DNA of 64,000 nt from Dehalococcoidia bacterium. Lineage in GTDB: Bacteria; Chloroflexota; Dehalococcoidia; SpSt-223. Below are positions 1-7,568 of this stretch, piece after piece. A model generated the notes under the pieces. The model ran no database searches, was not told the origin of the DNA, and was given only the letters and a program-made list of their open reading frames with translations. The translations under genes and the position numbers were made by a program. The stretch's first letter is position 1, and each line of letters opens with the position of its first letter. Where the stretch lies: assembly GCA_025054935.1 (NCBI GenBank), contig JANWZD010000001.1, positions 389,008-453,007 on the forward strand, given 5' to 3'.

Positions 1-1
1 C

Positions 2-961
2 AATGACGGCTACTACGACTTGATTGAAGTGCGCATTCCCGAAGGGTCGCTGCTGAAGCCGCGCTATCCCGCCGCACTCTCCGGCCGCACCCACGCGCTC
101 GGGCGGGTCTTCGATGTCTTCGGCGGCGCGCTCGGCAAGAGCGCCCCCGAGTTTATGACTGCAGCCGGGTTCAGCACGAGCCCGCACCTGATGTACAGCG
201 GGTATGACCAGAACGGCGAGTGGGTGCAGCTCTACCAGATCGGCTTCGGCGGCGTTCCCGGCCGCCCGATCGGCGACGGTCTCGACGGCCACAGCCTCTG
301 GCCGGAGTTCACCAACGTTCCGAACGAATACCTCGAGACGTACTTCCCGGTCGTCATCGAGAAGTACGAACTGGTCCAAGACTCGGGCGGCGCGGGCAAG
401 CATCGTGGCGGCAACGGGATCGACCAGGTGTACCGCTGGCTCGCCGCCGGCGAGATCTCGATCCACGACGACCGCTGGCTGACTTACCCATGGGGGGTCC
501 TCGGCGGCAAGCCCGGCGCGCGCGGCCGCAAAATCCTCGTCAAGCCCGACGGCCGGCAGATCCCCTTGCCGGCAAAAGCCGACCACATCGCCGTCGAACC
601 GGGTGATGAGCTGCATTTCATCACCTGGGGCGGCGGAGGCTGGGGCGACCCGCTCGAGCGCGACCCCGAAGCGGTTCGCCTCGATGTCATCCGCGGGCTC
701 GTCTCGGAGCAGAAAGCGCAGGAGGAGTACGGCGTCGTTCTGTACGACGAAGGGTGGAAGATCGACTACGACGCGACAGAACTGCTCCGCGCCGAGATGC
801 GGGCAACCCGCGGCCCGCTGCCGACCTTCGACTTCGGGCCGCCGCTCGAGGAGATCTTGGCGCGGTGCAAAGAAGAGACTGGGTTGGAGCCGCCATCTCC
901 GCCGGTATTCCACGCCCATGTCGCGGGAGCAGAATCGGTTCCAGTTATCGGCGCTCGCTAG
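2..961 (+). CDS. Hydantoinase B / N-methylhydantoinase B family subunit, 5'-truncated by window edge
   Basis: C-terminal 319 residues of a HyuB-type subunit (family normally about 510-580 aa); the reading frame is open at the left edge, so the start lies outside the window. HyuB works with a HyuA subunit in ATP-dependent opening of hydantoin or 5-oxoproline rings; acetone and acetophenone carboxylases are related. Visible family marks are the GAGKHRGGNG stretch (here SGGAGKHRGGNGIDQVYRW) and the C-terminal glycine-rich element WGGGGWGDPLERDP followed by a short helical tail. The next genes encode a microcompartment shell protein and a EutQ/EutT-like protein, so this enzyme may be cargo of a shell. 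The exact substrate cannot be decided from this half of the protein. Confidence 0.88.
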   Translation, partial: NDGYYDLIEVRIPEGSLLKPRYPAALSGRTHALGRVFDVFGGALGKSAPEFMTAAGFSTSPHLMYSGYDQNGEWVQLYQIGFGGVPGRPIGDGLDGHSLWPEFTNVPNEYLETYFPVVIEKYELVQDSGGAGKHRGGNGIDQVYRWLAAGEISIHDDRWLTYPWGVLGGKPGARGRKILVKPDGRQIPLPAKADHIAVEPGDELHFITWGGGGWGDPLERDPEAVRLDVIRGLVSEQKAQEEYGVVLYDEGWKIDYDATELLRAEMRATRGPLPTFDFGPPLEEILARCKEETGLEPPSPPVFHAHVAGAESVPVIGAR

Positions 962-1384
962 CCAGCGCGCAGCGAGCCGGCTCACGGTCGCCCGGCCCGC
1001 CGAAGCGCTGGAACGCCAGCCCGCAGGAGGAGAGGAAAGGAAGGCGACGTGGCAGAGGAGGAGCGGACACCACGCCGGCGCCGGAAAGCGGAGGAAGGCA
1101 GCTCGCCCCACGGGGAGCGGGAAGCCGTCCGCGCCGCCCAGCGCGCCGAGGAACCAGATTCGCTGACGGTTCCCCTGTCGGACACTCCGGCGGCGCCGGG
1201 AGAAGAAGCGCCCGAGGCTGCCCCGGAGCGTATGCCGGGGCAACGAACGCGGCATGGGGTCGCGTTCGCCGCTGTCGGCATCGTGACGCTGGAGGAAGAA
1301 CGCCCACAACAACAGCAACGAGAGCGGGAGCCGGACCGTGTTGAAGTGGTCCGGCCCGCTGTGCGGAGGGAGGAAGGCTACACA
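962..1384 (+). other. Spacer between hyuB-like gene and BMC shell gene, or N-terminal extension of the shell protein
   Basis: The frame of the shell gene stays open through this stretch. A GTG at 1049 with an upstream purine-rich stretch (aggaaaggaag) would add 112 hydrophilic, Arg/Glu/Pro/Gln-rich residues to the shell protein. The ATG at 1385 also has a good Shine-Dalgarno (ggagggagg), and the family starts at the equivalent position, so the short form is preferred. No other gene is apparent. Confidence 0.4.
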
Positions 1385-1747
1385 ATGACAACGTCGGCAA
1401 ACCGCGGTGGCGCTATCGGCATGATCGAAACGCGCGGGCTTGTCGCTGCGATTGAAGCAGCGGACGCCATGCTGAAAGCGGCAAACGTCGAGTTGATCGG
1501 CAAGCAACAGATTGGCAATGGATTAGTCACCGTCATCGTCGCCGGAGATGTGGGAGCGGTGAAGGCCGCGACTGATGCCGGCGCTGCCTCTGCAGCGCGC
1601 GTTGGCGAGGTCGTTTCCGTCCACGTCATCTCTCGCCCCGGCCGCGAGATCGGTCCAATCCTCACTGACGGCGGGATGTTCCCCTCCGGCGCGAGCGGCG
1701 AGCTCGGGAGCGGACGGTCGGCCGGTGAGTTGCAGGCCGGAAAATAA
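1385..1747 (+). CDS. Bacterial microcompartment hexameric shell protein (BMC-H, PduA/EutM/CcmK type)
   Basis: 120-aa single BMC domain with a short C-terminal tail. The domain begins [20 protein letters not shown] and continues with the typical [20 protein letters not shown] and [13 protein letters not shown] segments. The edge lysine of the AML-K-AANV segment, which makes hexamer-hexamer contacts in PduA, is present, as is the arginine before VGEV. The pore loop reads IGNG where PduA has IGSG, so Asn replaces the pore-lining Ser. Such proteins tile into facets of a protein shell, with the pore passing metabolites. The ATG at 1385 is preceded by a strong ribosome site. An in-frame upstream GTG (1049) could give a longer form. 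It lies between a hydantoinase B gene and a EutQ/EutT-like gene. Confidence 0.93.
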   Translation: MTTSANRGGAIGMIETRGLVAAIEAADAMLKAANVELIGKQQIGNGLVTVIVAGDVGAVKAATDAGAASAARVGEVVSVHVISRPGREIGPILTDGGMFPSGASGELGSGRSAGELQAGK

Positions 1748-1771
1748 ACCGCGTCTGCGCGGAGAGGAACG

Positions 1772-2449
1772 ATGGCAAAGCTGATCAGCGCAAAAGACAT
1801 CGAGGCGGCAGCAGCAGCCGGGCAGCGAACCGTCACGTTCGGAAGCGGGCAGATCGTGACCCCTGCCGCGAAAGACCGGGCCCGCGAACTCGGCATCACG
1901 ATCGTCGGTGCGAACGGCGCAAGCGCGCCGGCGGCTCCTGCCCAGCCAAGCGGCCAGCCAACATCTGCGCCGGTCTCGCAGCCGGCAGCGTCGGCGGCGC
2001 CGACGCCCCCGCCGATGTTTGTGCCGGTGTCGCCGCCGAGTGCCCCCTCGGCGCCGGGCGAGCCGACTTTCATCCCCCCCTCGCAGGCGACCTACCCGCC
2101 GCCAACGCAGCCGGTGGTGCAGGGTCCGGTCACCGCGCCACCTCCACCGCCGACCGCAGGAGGGATTACCGACCTCAGGGTCGAAGTAGACGACCGCGAC
2201 AACCCCGTCTACTTCGAGTCGCCGGTGATCGACAATCTGTTCAACATAACGCTCGAGCTCGGCGCCGCCCTTTGGGTGGTCAAGGATCGGCTCCGCGTCA
2301 TTGAGGAGCTGCTCGACCAGAAAGGCATTCTGACCACCGAGCAGATCGAACGCTACCGGACACCGCCGGAGCGCGAGCGCGAGGTGCGCGCCAAGCGTGA
2401 CCAGTTCATCGAGCGGATCTACAAGTCGATCCGGGACAATCCCGGCTAA
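1772..2449 (+). CDS. Microcompartment-locus protein: EutQ/EutT-like N-terminus, proline-rich linker, helical C-terminus
   Basis: 225 aa in three parts. Residues 1-48 (LISAKDIEAA..., then IVTPAAKDRARELGI) resemble the N-terminal segment shared by EutQ and EutT proteins of ethanolamine microcompartments. Residues about 50-130 are a low-complexity Pro/Ala/Ser/Thr linker. Residues about 135-225 are charged and helical (NLFNITLELGAALWVVKD and following), a segment I cannot assign. Start ATG 1772 follows a purine-rich gagaggaac site 24 bases after the shell gene. The build, a small domain plus disordered linker plus helix, is like scaffold or cargo-recruiting shell-associated proteins. That role is inferred from layout and neighbours only. 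Confidence 0.65.
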   Translation: MAKLISAKDIEAAAAAGQRTVTFGSGQIVTPAAKDRARELGITIVGANGASAPAAPAQPSGQPTSAPVSQPAASAAPTPPPMFVPVSPPSAPSAPGEPTFIPPSQATYPPPTQPVVQGPVTAPPPPPTAGGITDLRVEVDDRDNPVYFESPVIDNLFNITLELGAALWVVKDRLRVIEELLDQKGILTTEQIERYRTPPEREREVRAKRDQFIERIYKSIRDNPG

Positions 2450-2518
2450 TCGGCCGCGCCTTTCTGCAATTCCTGCCTCCACCGTCGCCCGGTCGGCCGA
2501 CCGGAGCGACGGTCTCTT

Positions 2519-2548
2519 TTGCCCGCCTCGGCCGTCGGCCCCTATACT
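2519..2548 (+). promoter_or_regulatory. Promoter of tRNA-Pro
   Basis: TTGCCC (2519-2524), an 18-base spacer, then TATACT (2543-2548), ending 10 bases before the tRNA 5' end. It matches the TATACT box seen elsewhere in the window. Confidence 0.6.
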
Positions 2549-2558
2549 CCTTTCCAAA

Positions 2559-2633
2559 CGGGATGTAGCTCAGCCTGGTCAGAGCGCCGCGTTTGGGACG
2601 CGGAGGCCCTCGGTTCGAATCCGAGCATCCCGA
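2559..2633 (+). tRNA. tRNA-Pro (anticodon TGG)
   Basis: Cloverleaf with acceptor CGGGATG/CATCCCG, anticodon stem CCGCG/CGCGG, loop TTTGGGA (TGG), T-loop TTCGAAT and discriminator A. The C1-G72 pair is the usual identity feature of bacterial tRNA-Pro. CCA is not encoded. Confidence 0.95.
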
Positions 2634-2663
2634 CCCCTGTCTTGCGCAGGGATAAGGAGACCC

Positions 2664-3755
2664 ATGTCCGGCACGTCCCAGAACCCCCTCCGCGAAGCGG
2701 ACGTGCTCCGCGCGCTGAGCACTGTCCAAGAGCCGGAGCTGCACAAAGATCTCGTCACTCTCAATATGGTGCGGAACATCCGCATCGACGGCGGGGACGT
2801 TCGTTTTACTGTCGTCCTCACCACCCCCGCCTGCCCCCTCCGCGAGCGCATCGAACGCGAGGCGCGGGCGGCAGTGGCCGCCCTGCCCGGGGTGAACTCC
2901 GTCACGATCGACTTCTCTGCCGACGTCTCGCGCCGCTTCTCTCGCGCCGAAGAGCCGCTCCTCCCCGGCGTTCGAAACGTCATCGCGGTCGCGTCCGGCA
3001 AGGGGGGCGTCGGGAAGAGCACTGTCGCAGTCAACCTTGCTATCGCGCTGGCGCAGGCAGGAGCGCGCGTCGGGCTCCTCGATGCCGATATCCACGGCCC
3101 GAATGTCCCCCTGATGATGGGGATCGCCCGCCAGCCAGTGAAAGGGCCGAACGAGAAGATCCTGCCCCCGGTCCGCTACAACGTGCGGGTGATGTCGATC
3201 GCGTTCTTCATGACCCCCGACACTCCCGCAATCTGGCGCGGGCCGATGGTCCACTCCGCAATCCAGCAATTTCTGCGCGATGTTGAATGGGGCGAGTTGG
3301 ACTATCTCGTGATCGACCTGCCGCCCGGCACGGGCGATGCCGCCTTGACGGTTGCCCAGCTTCTCCCCTCCGCGCGCGCCGTGATCGTCACAACGCCCCA
3401 AGATGTCGCTCTGCTCGATGCCGGCCGCTCGCTCGCGATGTTTCGCCGGCTGAATGTCCCCGTTCTCGGCATCATCGAAAACATGAGCTATTTCCATTGC
3501 CCGCACTGCGGCGAGCGGACAGATATCTTCGGCCACGGCGGCGGCGCTGCGGCTGCTGCGGCGCAGGGCTTGAAATTCCTCGGCGCGATCGCCATCGACC
3601 CAGCGATCCGGATTGGCGGCGACCAGGGCAAGCCCGTCACCATCGCCGAGCCGGAGAGCGCAACGGCCGCAAGCTTCCGCGAAGTCGCCGGTCAGGTCGC
3701 GGCGGCGATCTCGGTCGCGAACGCGACCGAAGAAGCGCCCGTCATCATCAACTAG
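2664..3755 (+). CDS. Mrp/NBP35-family iron-sulfur cluster carrier ATPase
   Basis: 363 aa. An N-terminal MIP18/DUF59 domain (about residues 8-85) is followed by a P-loop ATPase. The deviant Walker A motif ASGKGGVGKSTVAVNLA is intact, followed by DADIHGPNVP. Near the C-terminus lies the CPHCGE CxxC pair that binds the bridging cluster in ApbC/Nbp35 proteins. The family assembles or transfers Fe-S clusters to apo-enzymes in the cytoplasm. Start ATG 2664 is preceded by aaggaga; the frame upstream runs through the tRNA and is not coding. The gene stands alone, 30 bases after tRNA-Pro. Confidence 0.95.
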   Translation: MSGTSQNPLREADVLRALSTVQEPELHKDLVTLNMVRNIRIDGGDVRFTVVLTTPACPLRERIEREARAAVAALPGVNSVTIDFSADVSRRFSRAEEPLLPGVRNVIAVASGKGGVGKSTVAVNLAIALAQAGARVGLLDADIHGPNVPLMMGIARQPVKGPNEKILPPVRYNVRVMSIAFFMTPDTPAIWRGPMVHSAIQQFLRDVEWGELDYLVIDLPPGTGDAALTVAQLLPSARAVIVTTPQDVALLDAGRSLAMFRRLNVPVLGIIENMSYFHCPHCGERTDIFGHGGGAAAAAAQGLKFLGAIAIDPAIRIGGDQGKPVTIAEPESATAASFREVAGQVAAAISVANATEEAPVIIN

Positions 3756-3819
3756 CGGCGCCTCTTGTCAGACAGGTCGCGCAAGAAGCGCGATCCCGAG
3801 GCACGCCCTCCCGCGCCCT

Positions 3820-4725
3820 TCAGCCCAGCGGGTTGTCTCGAAATTCCGCCTCGGCGAGCGCCTCGATCGCCGCCTCCTGCAGCGGCGAAGGCCGGTCCGC
3901 ATAGCGGCGCAGGATCGCTTTCGCCTCCTCGCCGCCGATCTTGCCGAGAGCGTCGATGGCCGCGAGCCGGACCTCTGTGTCTTCATCTTCAAGCAGCGGA
4001 GCGATGTTCGGCACCGCTGCTTCCGCCTCGAGTTCGCCGAGCGCCCCAAGCGCCTCAAACCGCACCTCCGGCTCGCTGCTCTCCAGCGCTTCGAGCAGGT
4101 CATCAAGCCATCGCTCATCACAGGTGCGGCCCATCGCATAGATCGCGCCAAGCCGCAGTTCAGGGATATCGCTGGAGCGCGCCTCAATAATGGCGAGCGG
4201 AACTTCGGGCAGCGAGCGCGTGCTGATCGCCTCCAAAGCGCGGCGGCGAACATGGGGGGCTTCGGTCGAGTTGGCAAGACATTCCAAGAGGGCACGGTCT
4301 ATCTCCGGGCCGAAGCGGCTCTTGCGTTCGTCCAGTTCGACCGCCAGTTCGTACTTTGCTAAAGCGCTCGCCGCAGCAGCGCGGACATCCGGATCGGGGT
4401 CGTGGCGGAGGAGGGCGATGAACCGCGGCACCAACGACCAGTCGTGGCTTTCCCACAGCCCATCAATTGCCCTCTGCCGCACCTCAGGGTCCGGATCATC
4501 GAGCAGCACGACGAAGATCGGCTCAAAGTTCAGCTCGACGTTCTCCTCTGCCAGCTCCTCGAGCCACGCCGCTATCGATCGCCGGCGCTCAACGGGAAGG
4601 GTCGGCCACGTCGCCGCAAACTCCCGCTGCTGCTCCTCAGGAAGATTCGAGAGCGCTTGCAGGCGCGTGTAGTTCGACAGTTTCGGATCCGCGACGATAT
4701 CGGTAAGTAGGCTCGCAATGCTCAT
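3820..4725 (-). CDS. HEAT-repeat protein
   Basis: 301 aa made almost wholly of HEAT/PBS-lyase-type helical repeats. Examples are DPDPEVRQRAIDGLWE, DPDPDVRAAAASALAKYE, APHVRRRALEAI, EPEVRFEALGALGELE and DTEVRLAAIDALGKIG, roughly every 30-40 residues from residue 75 onward. An N-terminal helical region of about 70 residues precedes them. Such solenoids mediate protein-protein contacts. No catalytic residues or signal peptide are visible. Convergent with the Mrp gene and divergent from the small membrane gene at 4804. Partner unknown. Confidence 0.85.
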   Translation of the reverse strand: MSIASLLTDIVADPKLSNYTRLQALSNLPEEQQREFAATWPTLPVERRRSIAAWLEELAEENVELNFEPIFVVLLDDPDPEVRQRAIDGLWESHDWSLVPRFIALLRHDPDPDVRAAAASALAKYELAVELDERKSRFGPEIDRALLECLANSTEAPHVRRRALEAISTRSLPEVPLAIIEARSSDIPELRLGAIYAMGRTCDERWLDDLLEALESSEPEVRFEALGALGELEAEAAVPNIAPLLEDEDTEVRLAAIDALGKIGGEEAKAILRRYADRPSPLQEAAIEALAEAEFRDNPLG

Positions 4726-4803
4726 CGTTTCCTCAGAATGCCGATGCGCGTGCGCTCGGTCTCGCCAAGCAATAGTGTATCCTCACCGGCATCTGCCCTG
4801 AGA

Positions 4804-5001
4804 ATGCACCTGCCGTCACTCTTCCTCGGGATCGCGCTCGCCTTTCTCGGAGCGGCAGCTGGCTGCTTCATCGCCGCCCTCAACACGCCCTCCGGCTCGG
4901 CGCAGTTCTGGCTCCTTAGCGGGGGAGTTGCTCTTCTTGCCTTCGCGATCGGCGCGGGAGTTGCGTCCGCGATCGGGTTCTTTGAGGACCGCTCGTCCTA
5001 G
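4804..5001 (+). CDS. Small two-helix membrane protein
   Basis: 65 aa, ATG at 4804. Two hydrophobic helices cover about residues 5-28 (LFLGIALAFLGAAAGCFIAA) and 37-58, with a short acidic tail (FFEDRSS). A TATCCT box at 4778-4783 would put the transcript start about 14 bases before this ATG, which favours it over the in-frame ATG at 4738. The 3' end overlaps the opposite-strand gene at 4998 by four bases. Function unknown. Confidence 0.6.
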   Translation: MHLPSLFLGIALAFLGAAAGCFIAALNTPSGSAQFWLLSGGVALLAFAIGAGVASAIGFFEDRSS

Positions 5002-5390
5002 AGGGAGGTCGGAGCGAGCAGCACCTGGACCACCGCGTCAAGGCCGAGGTCACCGGTGCCGGCAATGCGAACAGTCCAGAACGTGTCGCCATCGCGCACG
5101 GCGAGAATTCTGAAGGCGCCGAACCGATCGTCGGGAGGCCGTGCCGCAAGGGCAGCAAGGCGAGCGCGGCGGAGAGGATCGCGCCCGCGTATCGTGATGG
5201 TCCAACCGCAGCGGCACGCATAGTCGTCACATACCTCGAGCCCAGTCACGATGATGCCCGGCGCGAGCGGCGGGAGGAACAGCGGCCCCTCGCCCGACGC
5301 CGCTTGGCGGCGCTCCAGAGCGAGCTCAACCCACTCGAACGCGTTCTGCGCTAGCTGCCGGTCATTGAGGATGGTCTCGATTTCCATCAT
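4998..5390 (-). CDS. Hypothetical protein, last gene of a four-gene overlapping cassette
   Basis: 130 aa, not recognised. It is mostly mixed alpha/beta with two adjacent cysteines (DDYACRCGW) and a C-terminal hydrophobic strand. Its ATG overlaps the stop of the preceding gene in an ATGA (5387-5390), implying coupled translation. No signal peptide or membrane segment. The two ATG codons at 5390 and 5387 cannot be told apart. Confidence 0.6.
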   Translation of the reverse strand: MMEIETILNDRQLAQNAFEWVELALERRQAASGEGPLFLPPLAPGIIVTGLEVCDDYACRCGWTITIRGRDPLRRARLAALAARPPDDRFGAFRILAVRDGDTFWTVRIAGTGDLGLDAVVQVLLAPTSL

Positions 5391-5698
5391 GGAAGCCCCA
5401 GCCGGCGGCGCGCAGCGAGATACTCCGGGTCGTCCGCCAGCACGCCGAGTGACGCCATCGGCTCGAGCGGGCGGAGAAGATGGCGGCCAGCGCCGCTATC
5501 CCAGTCGAGCCAGAACCGATACACTGTCCCATCGGGCGCCAGCGCAAATCCTGAAAGCGCTTCAATGGGCGGGCCGCCTCCGATCCCCGGCAACAAGAGC
5601 CCTTCCTGCTGGGTGCCGAACCGCACTGCGCCGGCCAGCCCCCGCTCGGCGAACAGGCGGTCGAGCAGCGCCGCAACCTGGTCGCGCTCAGCAGTCAT
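5387..5698 (-). CDS. Hypothetical protein of the overlapping cassette
   Basis: 103 aa, unrecognised, soluble. Contains FALAPDGTVYRFWLDWDS, which reads like a beta-rich segment, and an Arg-rich C-terminus. Start and stop both overlap neighbours by four bases (ATGA at 5387-5390; ATGA at 5695-5698), so it is made with them. No catalytic motif seen. Confidence 0.55.
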   Translation of the reverse strand: MTAERDQVAALLDRLFAERGLAGAVRFGTQQEGLLLPGIGGGPPIEALSGFALAPDGTVYRFWLDWDSGAGRHLLRPLEPMASLGVLADDPEYLAARRRLGLP

Positions 5699-6081
5699 CG
5701 GTATGTTGACCCCGGAAGACCGCGAACATAGCGCTCTCCGCGGTCGGGACGAAAATGGGTGGTGATACGACGGCCATCGGCAGTGAGACCGGTAAACCGG
5801 TTTGTCTGCGGATCATAAAAGCCGAGCCGGGGAGCGCCGCTCTGAGTATCCCGATACTCAAACCGCTTGCCGACCCGGATCGTCTCCCGTGCTCCCCGAT
5901 CATACTCCTCGACAGAACGGTACCCATCCGGATGCTTCCGGTAATGCTCTTCCAGTTCACCCGGCGCCCAGACGGCGCGCGCAGCAATCTCCTCAGCCTC
6001 GAGGCGCGGCGCAGCGGCCGGCGCCGGCGCGCAGCCGACGAGGAGGAGAAGAGCGAGCAGCGCGAGCAGCGCGCGTCTCAC
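5695..6081 (-). CDS. Lipoprotein with possible barnase/EndoU/colicin/RelE-like (BECR) domain
   Basis: 128 aa from a GTG at 6081 that overlaps the preceding stop (GTGA). The N-terminus VRRALLALLALLLLVGCAPAP is a lipoprotein signal with lipobox LVGC. The mature part contains HYRKHPDGYRSVEEYDRGA and YDPQTNRFTGLTADGRRITT followed by FRPDRG. This succession (His-rich helix, then Y/F-DP-x-T-N-x-F strand, then T-x-F-x-P) resembles BECR-fold toxin or nuclease domains found in phage and contact-toxin proteins. The similarity is recalled by pattern, not by search. Upstream in-frame codons exist (to 6171) but would destroy the signal peptide. Confidence 0.55.
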   Translation of the reverse strand: MRRALLALLALLLLVGCAPAPAAAPRLEAEEIAARAVWAPGELEEHYRKHPDGYRSVEEYDRGARETIRVGKRFEYRDTQSGAPRLGFYDPQTNRFTGLTADGRRITTHFRPDRGERYVRGLPGSTYR

Positions 6082-6812
6082 GGCTCGCGGAGGCGCGCGC
6101 GCACCCGCCCGACCCCGCCCCGATCCGCAAGCTCGCGCACCGACTCGACAAAGGGGTGCGTCTTGAGCCACGCTGCAAGCGCCACCGGCTGGCGGAGATC
6201 GACCCCGATCGTCGTGCCGTGCAAGGAAGTGCCCCAGATAAGGCGGATGGAGGCGTCTGGAAGGGCGGTGAGCGCGCGCTCTAAGTCGCGAATGGCGTAG
6301 GGGCTCGCGGGCGACGGCACGATGATCTCAACATAGCCGCGATAGAGGCGTGAAGGACGCGCCGGATCGTCGCGACGAAAGATGGCGCTGAAGCCGTGGT
6401 CGGCAGTCTCCTTCTCGATCACGAGGTCGCGCTCGGCGGCAGGATCGCGCTGCTCAGCGCCGCTCCCCTGCGCTGCAAGCTGATGTTCGAGCTCCTCTGC
6501 CTCGGTGCGCAGGCGCTCGAGCTCGACCTCGATCTCGGCGATCAGCCGCCGCGTCGTCGCGAGCTGGGCCGCGAGAGAGGGCTGGGGCGCTGCTAGGGGA
6601 GCGACGACAGCGTTCCCCCCGGCCTCCCGCAGCGCCGCCTCCAGCGCAGCGGGCACGATGTCGCAGCCGAGGATCGGGGTCGCGATCACCGGCTGGCCCG
6701 TCACTGCCACAACAGCGGCGCCAAGCGAAGCGCGGGTAGGGTCGGCTTGAGGCGTGCCCGACTGCACGGCAGCGACGAGTTCATCGAACCGGTCAGCCCC
6801 TCCATCACTCAT
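6078..6812 (-). CDS. Hypothetical coiled-coil protein, first gene of the overlapping cassette
   Basis: 244 aa, not recognised. Residues about 1-75 form a small globular part (VVAVTGQPVIATPILGC). About 80-115 is a strongly predicted coiled coil (ATTRRLIAEIEVELERLR...). The C-terminal half is alpha/beta (RGYVEIIVPSPASPYAIRDL, then LHGTTIGVDLRQPVALAAWL), perhaps a ferredoxin-like fold. It is the promoter-proximal gene of four that overlap head-to-tail by four bases. No signal peptide. Confidence 0.65.
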   Translation of the reverse strand: MSDGGADRFDELVAAVQSGTPQADPTRASLGAAVVAVTGQPVIATPILGCDIVPAALEAALREAGGNAVVAPLAAPQPSLAAQLATTRRLIAEIEVELERLRTEAEELEHQLAAQGSGAEQRDPAAERDLVIEKETADHGFSAIFRRDDPARPSRLYRGYVEIIVPSPASPYAIRDLERALTALPDASIRLIWGTSLHGTTIGVDLRQPVALAAWLKTHPFVESVRELADRGGVGRVRARLREP

Positions 6813-6874
6813 ATTCGCATCGTACCATTCCTAAGCAAGCAAGATATCGACGCAACTCGGGCGATCGCCGCTCG

Positions 6875-6880
6875 TTATAC
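6875..6880 (+). promoter_or_regulatory. -10 box upstream of the sigma-factor gene
   Basis: TATACT in an intergenic gap; no convincing -35. It implies a leader of roughly 110 bases before the ATG at 6999. Confidence 0.35.
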
Positions 6881-6998
6881 TGGTGGGACGGCTCGCTGCG
6901 CCGTCCCAGAGGTCAGCAGACCTGCATGGCGACGCCCGGCGAGGAGCGGCTTCGGCGCCCCAGACCAAACGCCGGACTGCCGCCGCGCGAGGTCGACG

Positions 6999-7568
6999 AT
7001 GCCGGAGGAACCGGCGGCGCATATCGAGGAATCGTTCGAAGCGATCTTCGAACGGTTCCAGACGCCAATCTACAACTATATCTTGCGGATGATGGGCAAT
7101 CCGGAAGACGCGAGCGACCTCACCCAGGAAGCGTTCCTCAAGGCGTATCAGGCGCTTCCGAAACTGTCGGGCGAGGTCAATCTGAGTGCTTGGCTCTACC
7201 GGATTGCGACCAACACCTGCCTCGACGAGCTCCGGCGGCGCAGACTTCTCAAATGGCAGCCGCTGGAGACTTTCCTGGCCGCATTTCATCCGAAGCAGGT
7301 GGCGAGCGATGACCCGGAGCGGGAGACCCTGCGCAGCGAAGAGAGCGCGCTCGTGCAGCGGGCGCTCGATCGTCTTCCCCCGAAGTACCGGGCCTGTCTT
7401 CTGCTGCGCGAGTATCACGACCTGTCGTGTGAGGAGATCGGAGCCGTGATCGGCGTATCGCGGTCTGCGGTGAAGTCGCTGCTCTTTCGAGCGCGAGAGG
7501 AGTTCCGCCGTGTCTGGACCGCCCTCGAGCGGGAGGCGGTCGCGCCGCCCCGAGGGTCGGAGGTCTAG
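6999..7568 (+). CDS. ECF-type RNA polymerase sigma factor
   Basis: 189 aa. Region 2 (YNYILRMMGNPEDASDLTQE...) includes the core-binding segment; WLYRIATNTCLDELRRR closes region 2. Region 4 is RLPPKYRACLLLREYHDLSCEEI followed by the helix-turn-helix GVSRSAVKSLLFRAREEFRR. No region 1 or 3, as in ECF factors. ATG at 6999 chosen; the longer frame to 6747 has no supporting ribosome site. It is immediately followed, without gap, by a zinc-finger anti-sigma gene, the usual regulatory pair. The target regulon is not visible. Confidence 0.92.
   Translation: MPEEPAAHIEESFEAIFERFQTPIYNYILRMMGNPEDASDLTQEAFLKAYQALPKLSGEVNLSAWLYRIATNTCLDELRRRRLLKWQPLETFLAAFHPKQVASDDPERETLRSEESALVQRALDRLPPKYRACLLLREYHDLSCEEIGAVIGVSRSAVKSLLFRAREEFRRVWTALEREAVAPPRGSEV

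Noticed and set aside
2406-3536. 376-codon minus-strand frame
   Set aside because: Antisense to the Mrp-like gene and runs through tRNA-Pro; no recognisable domain.
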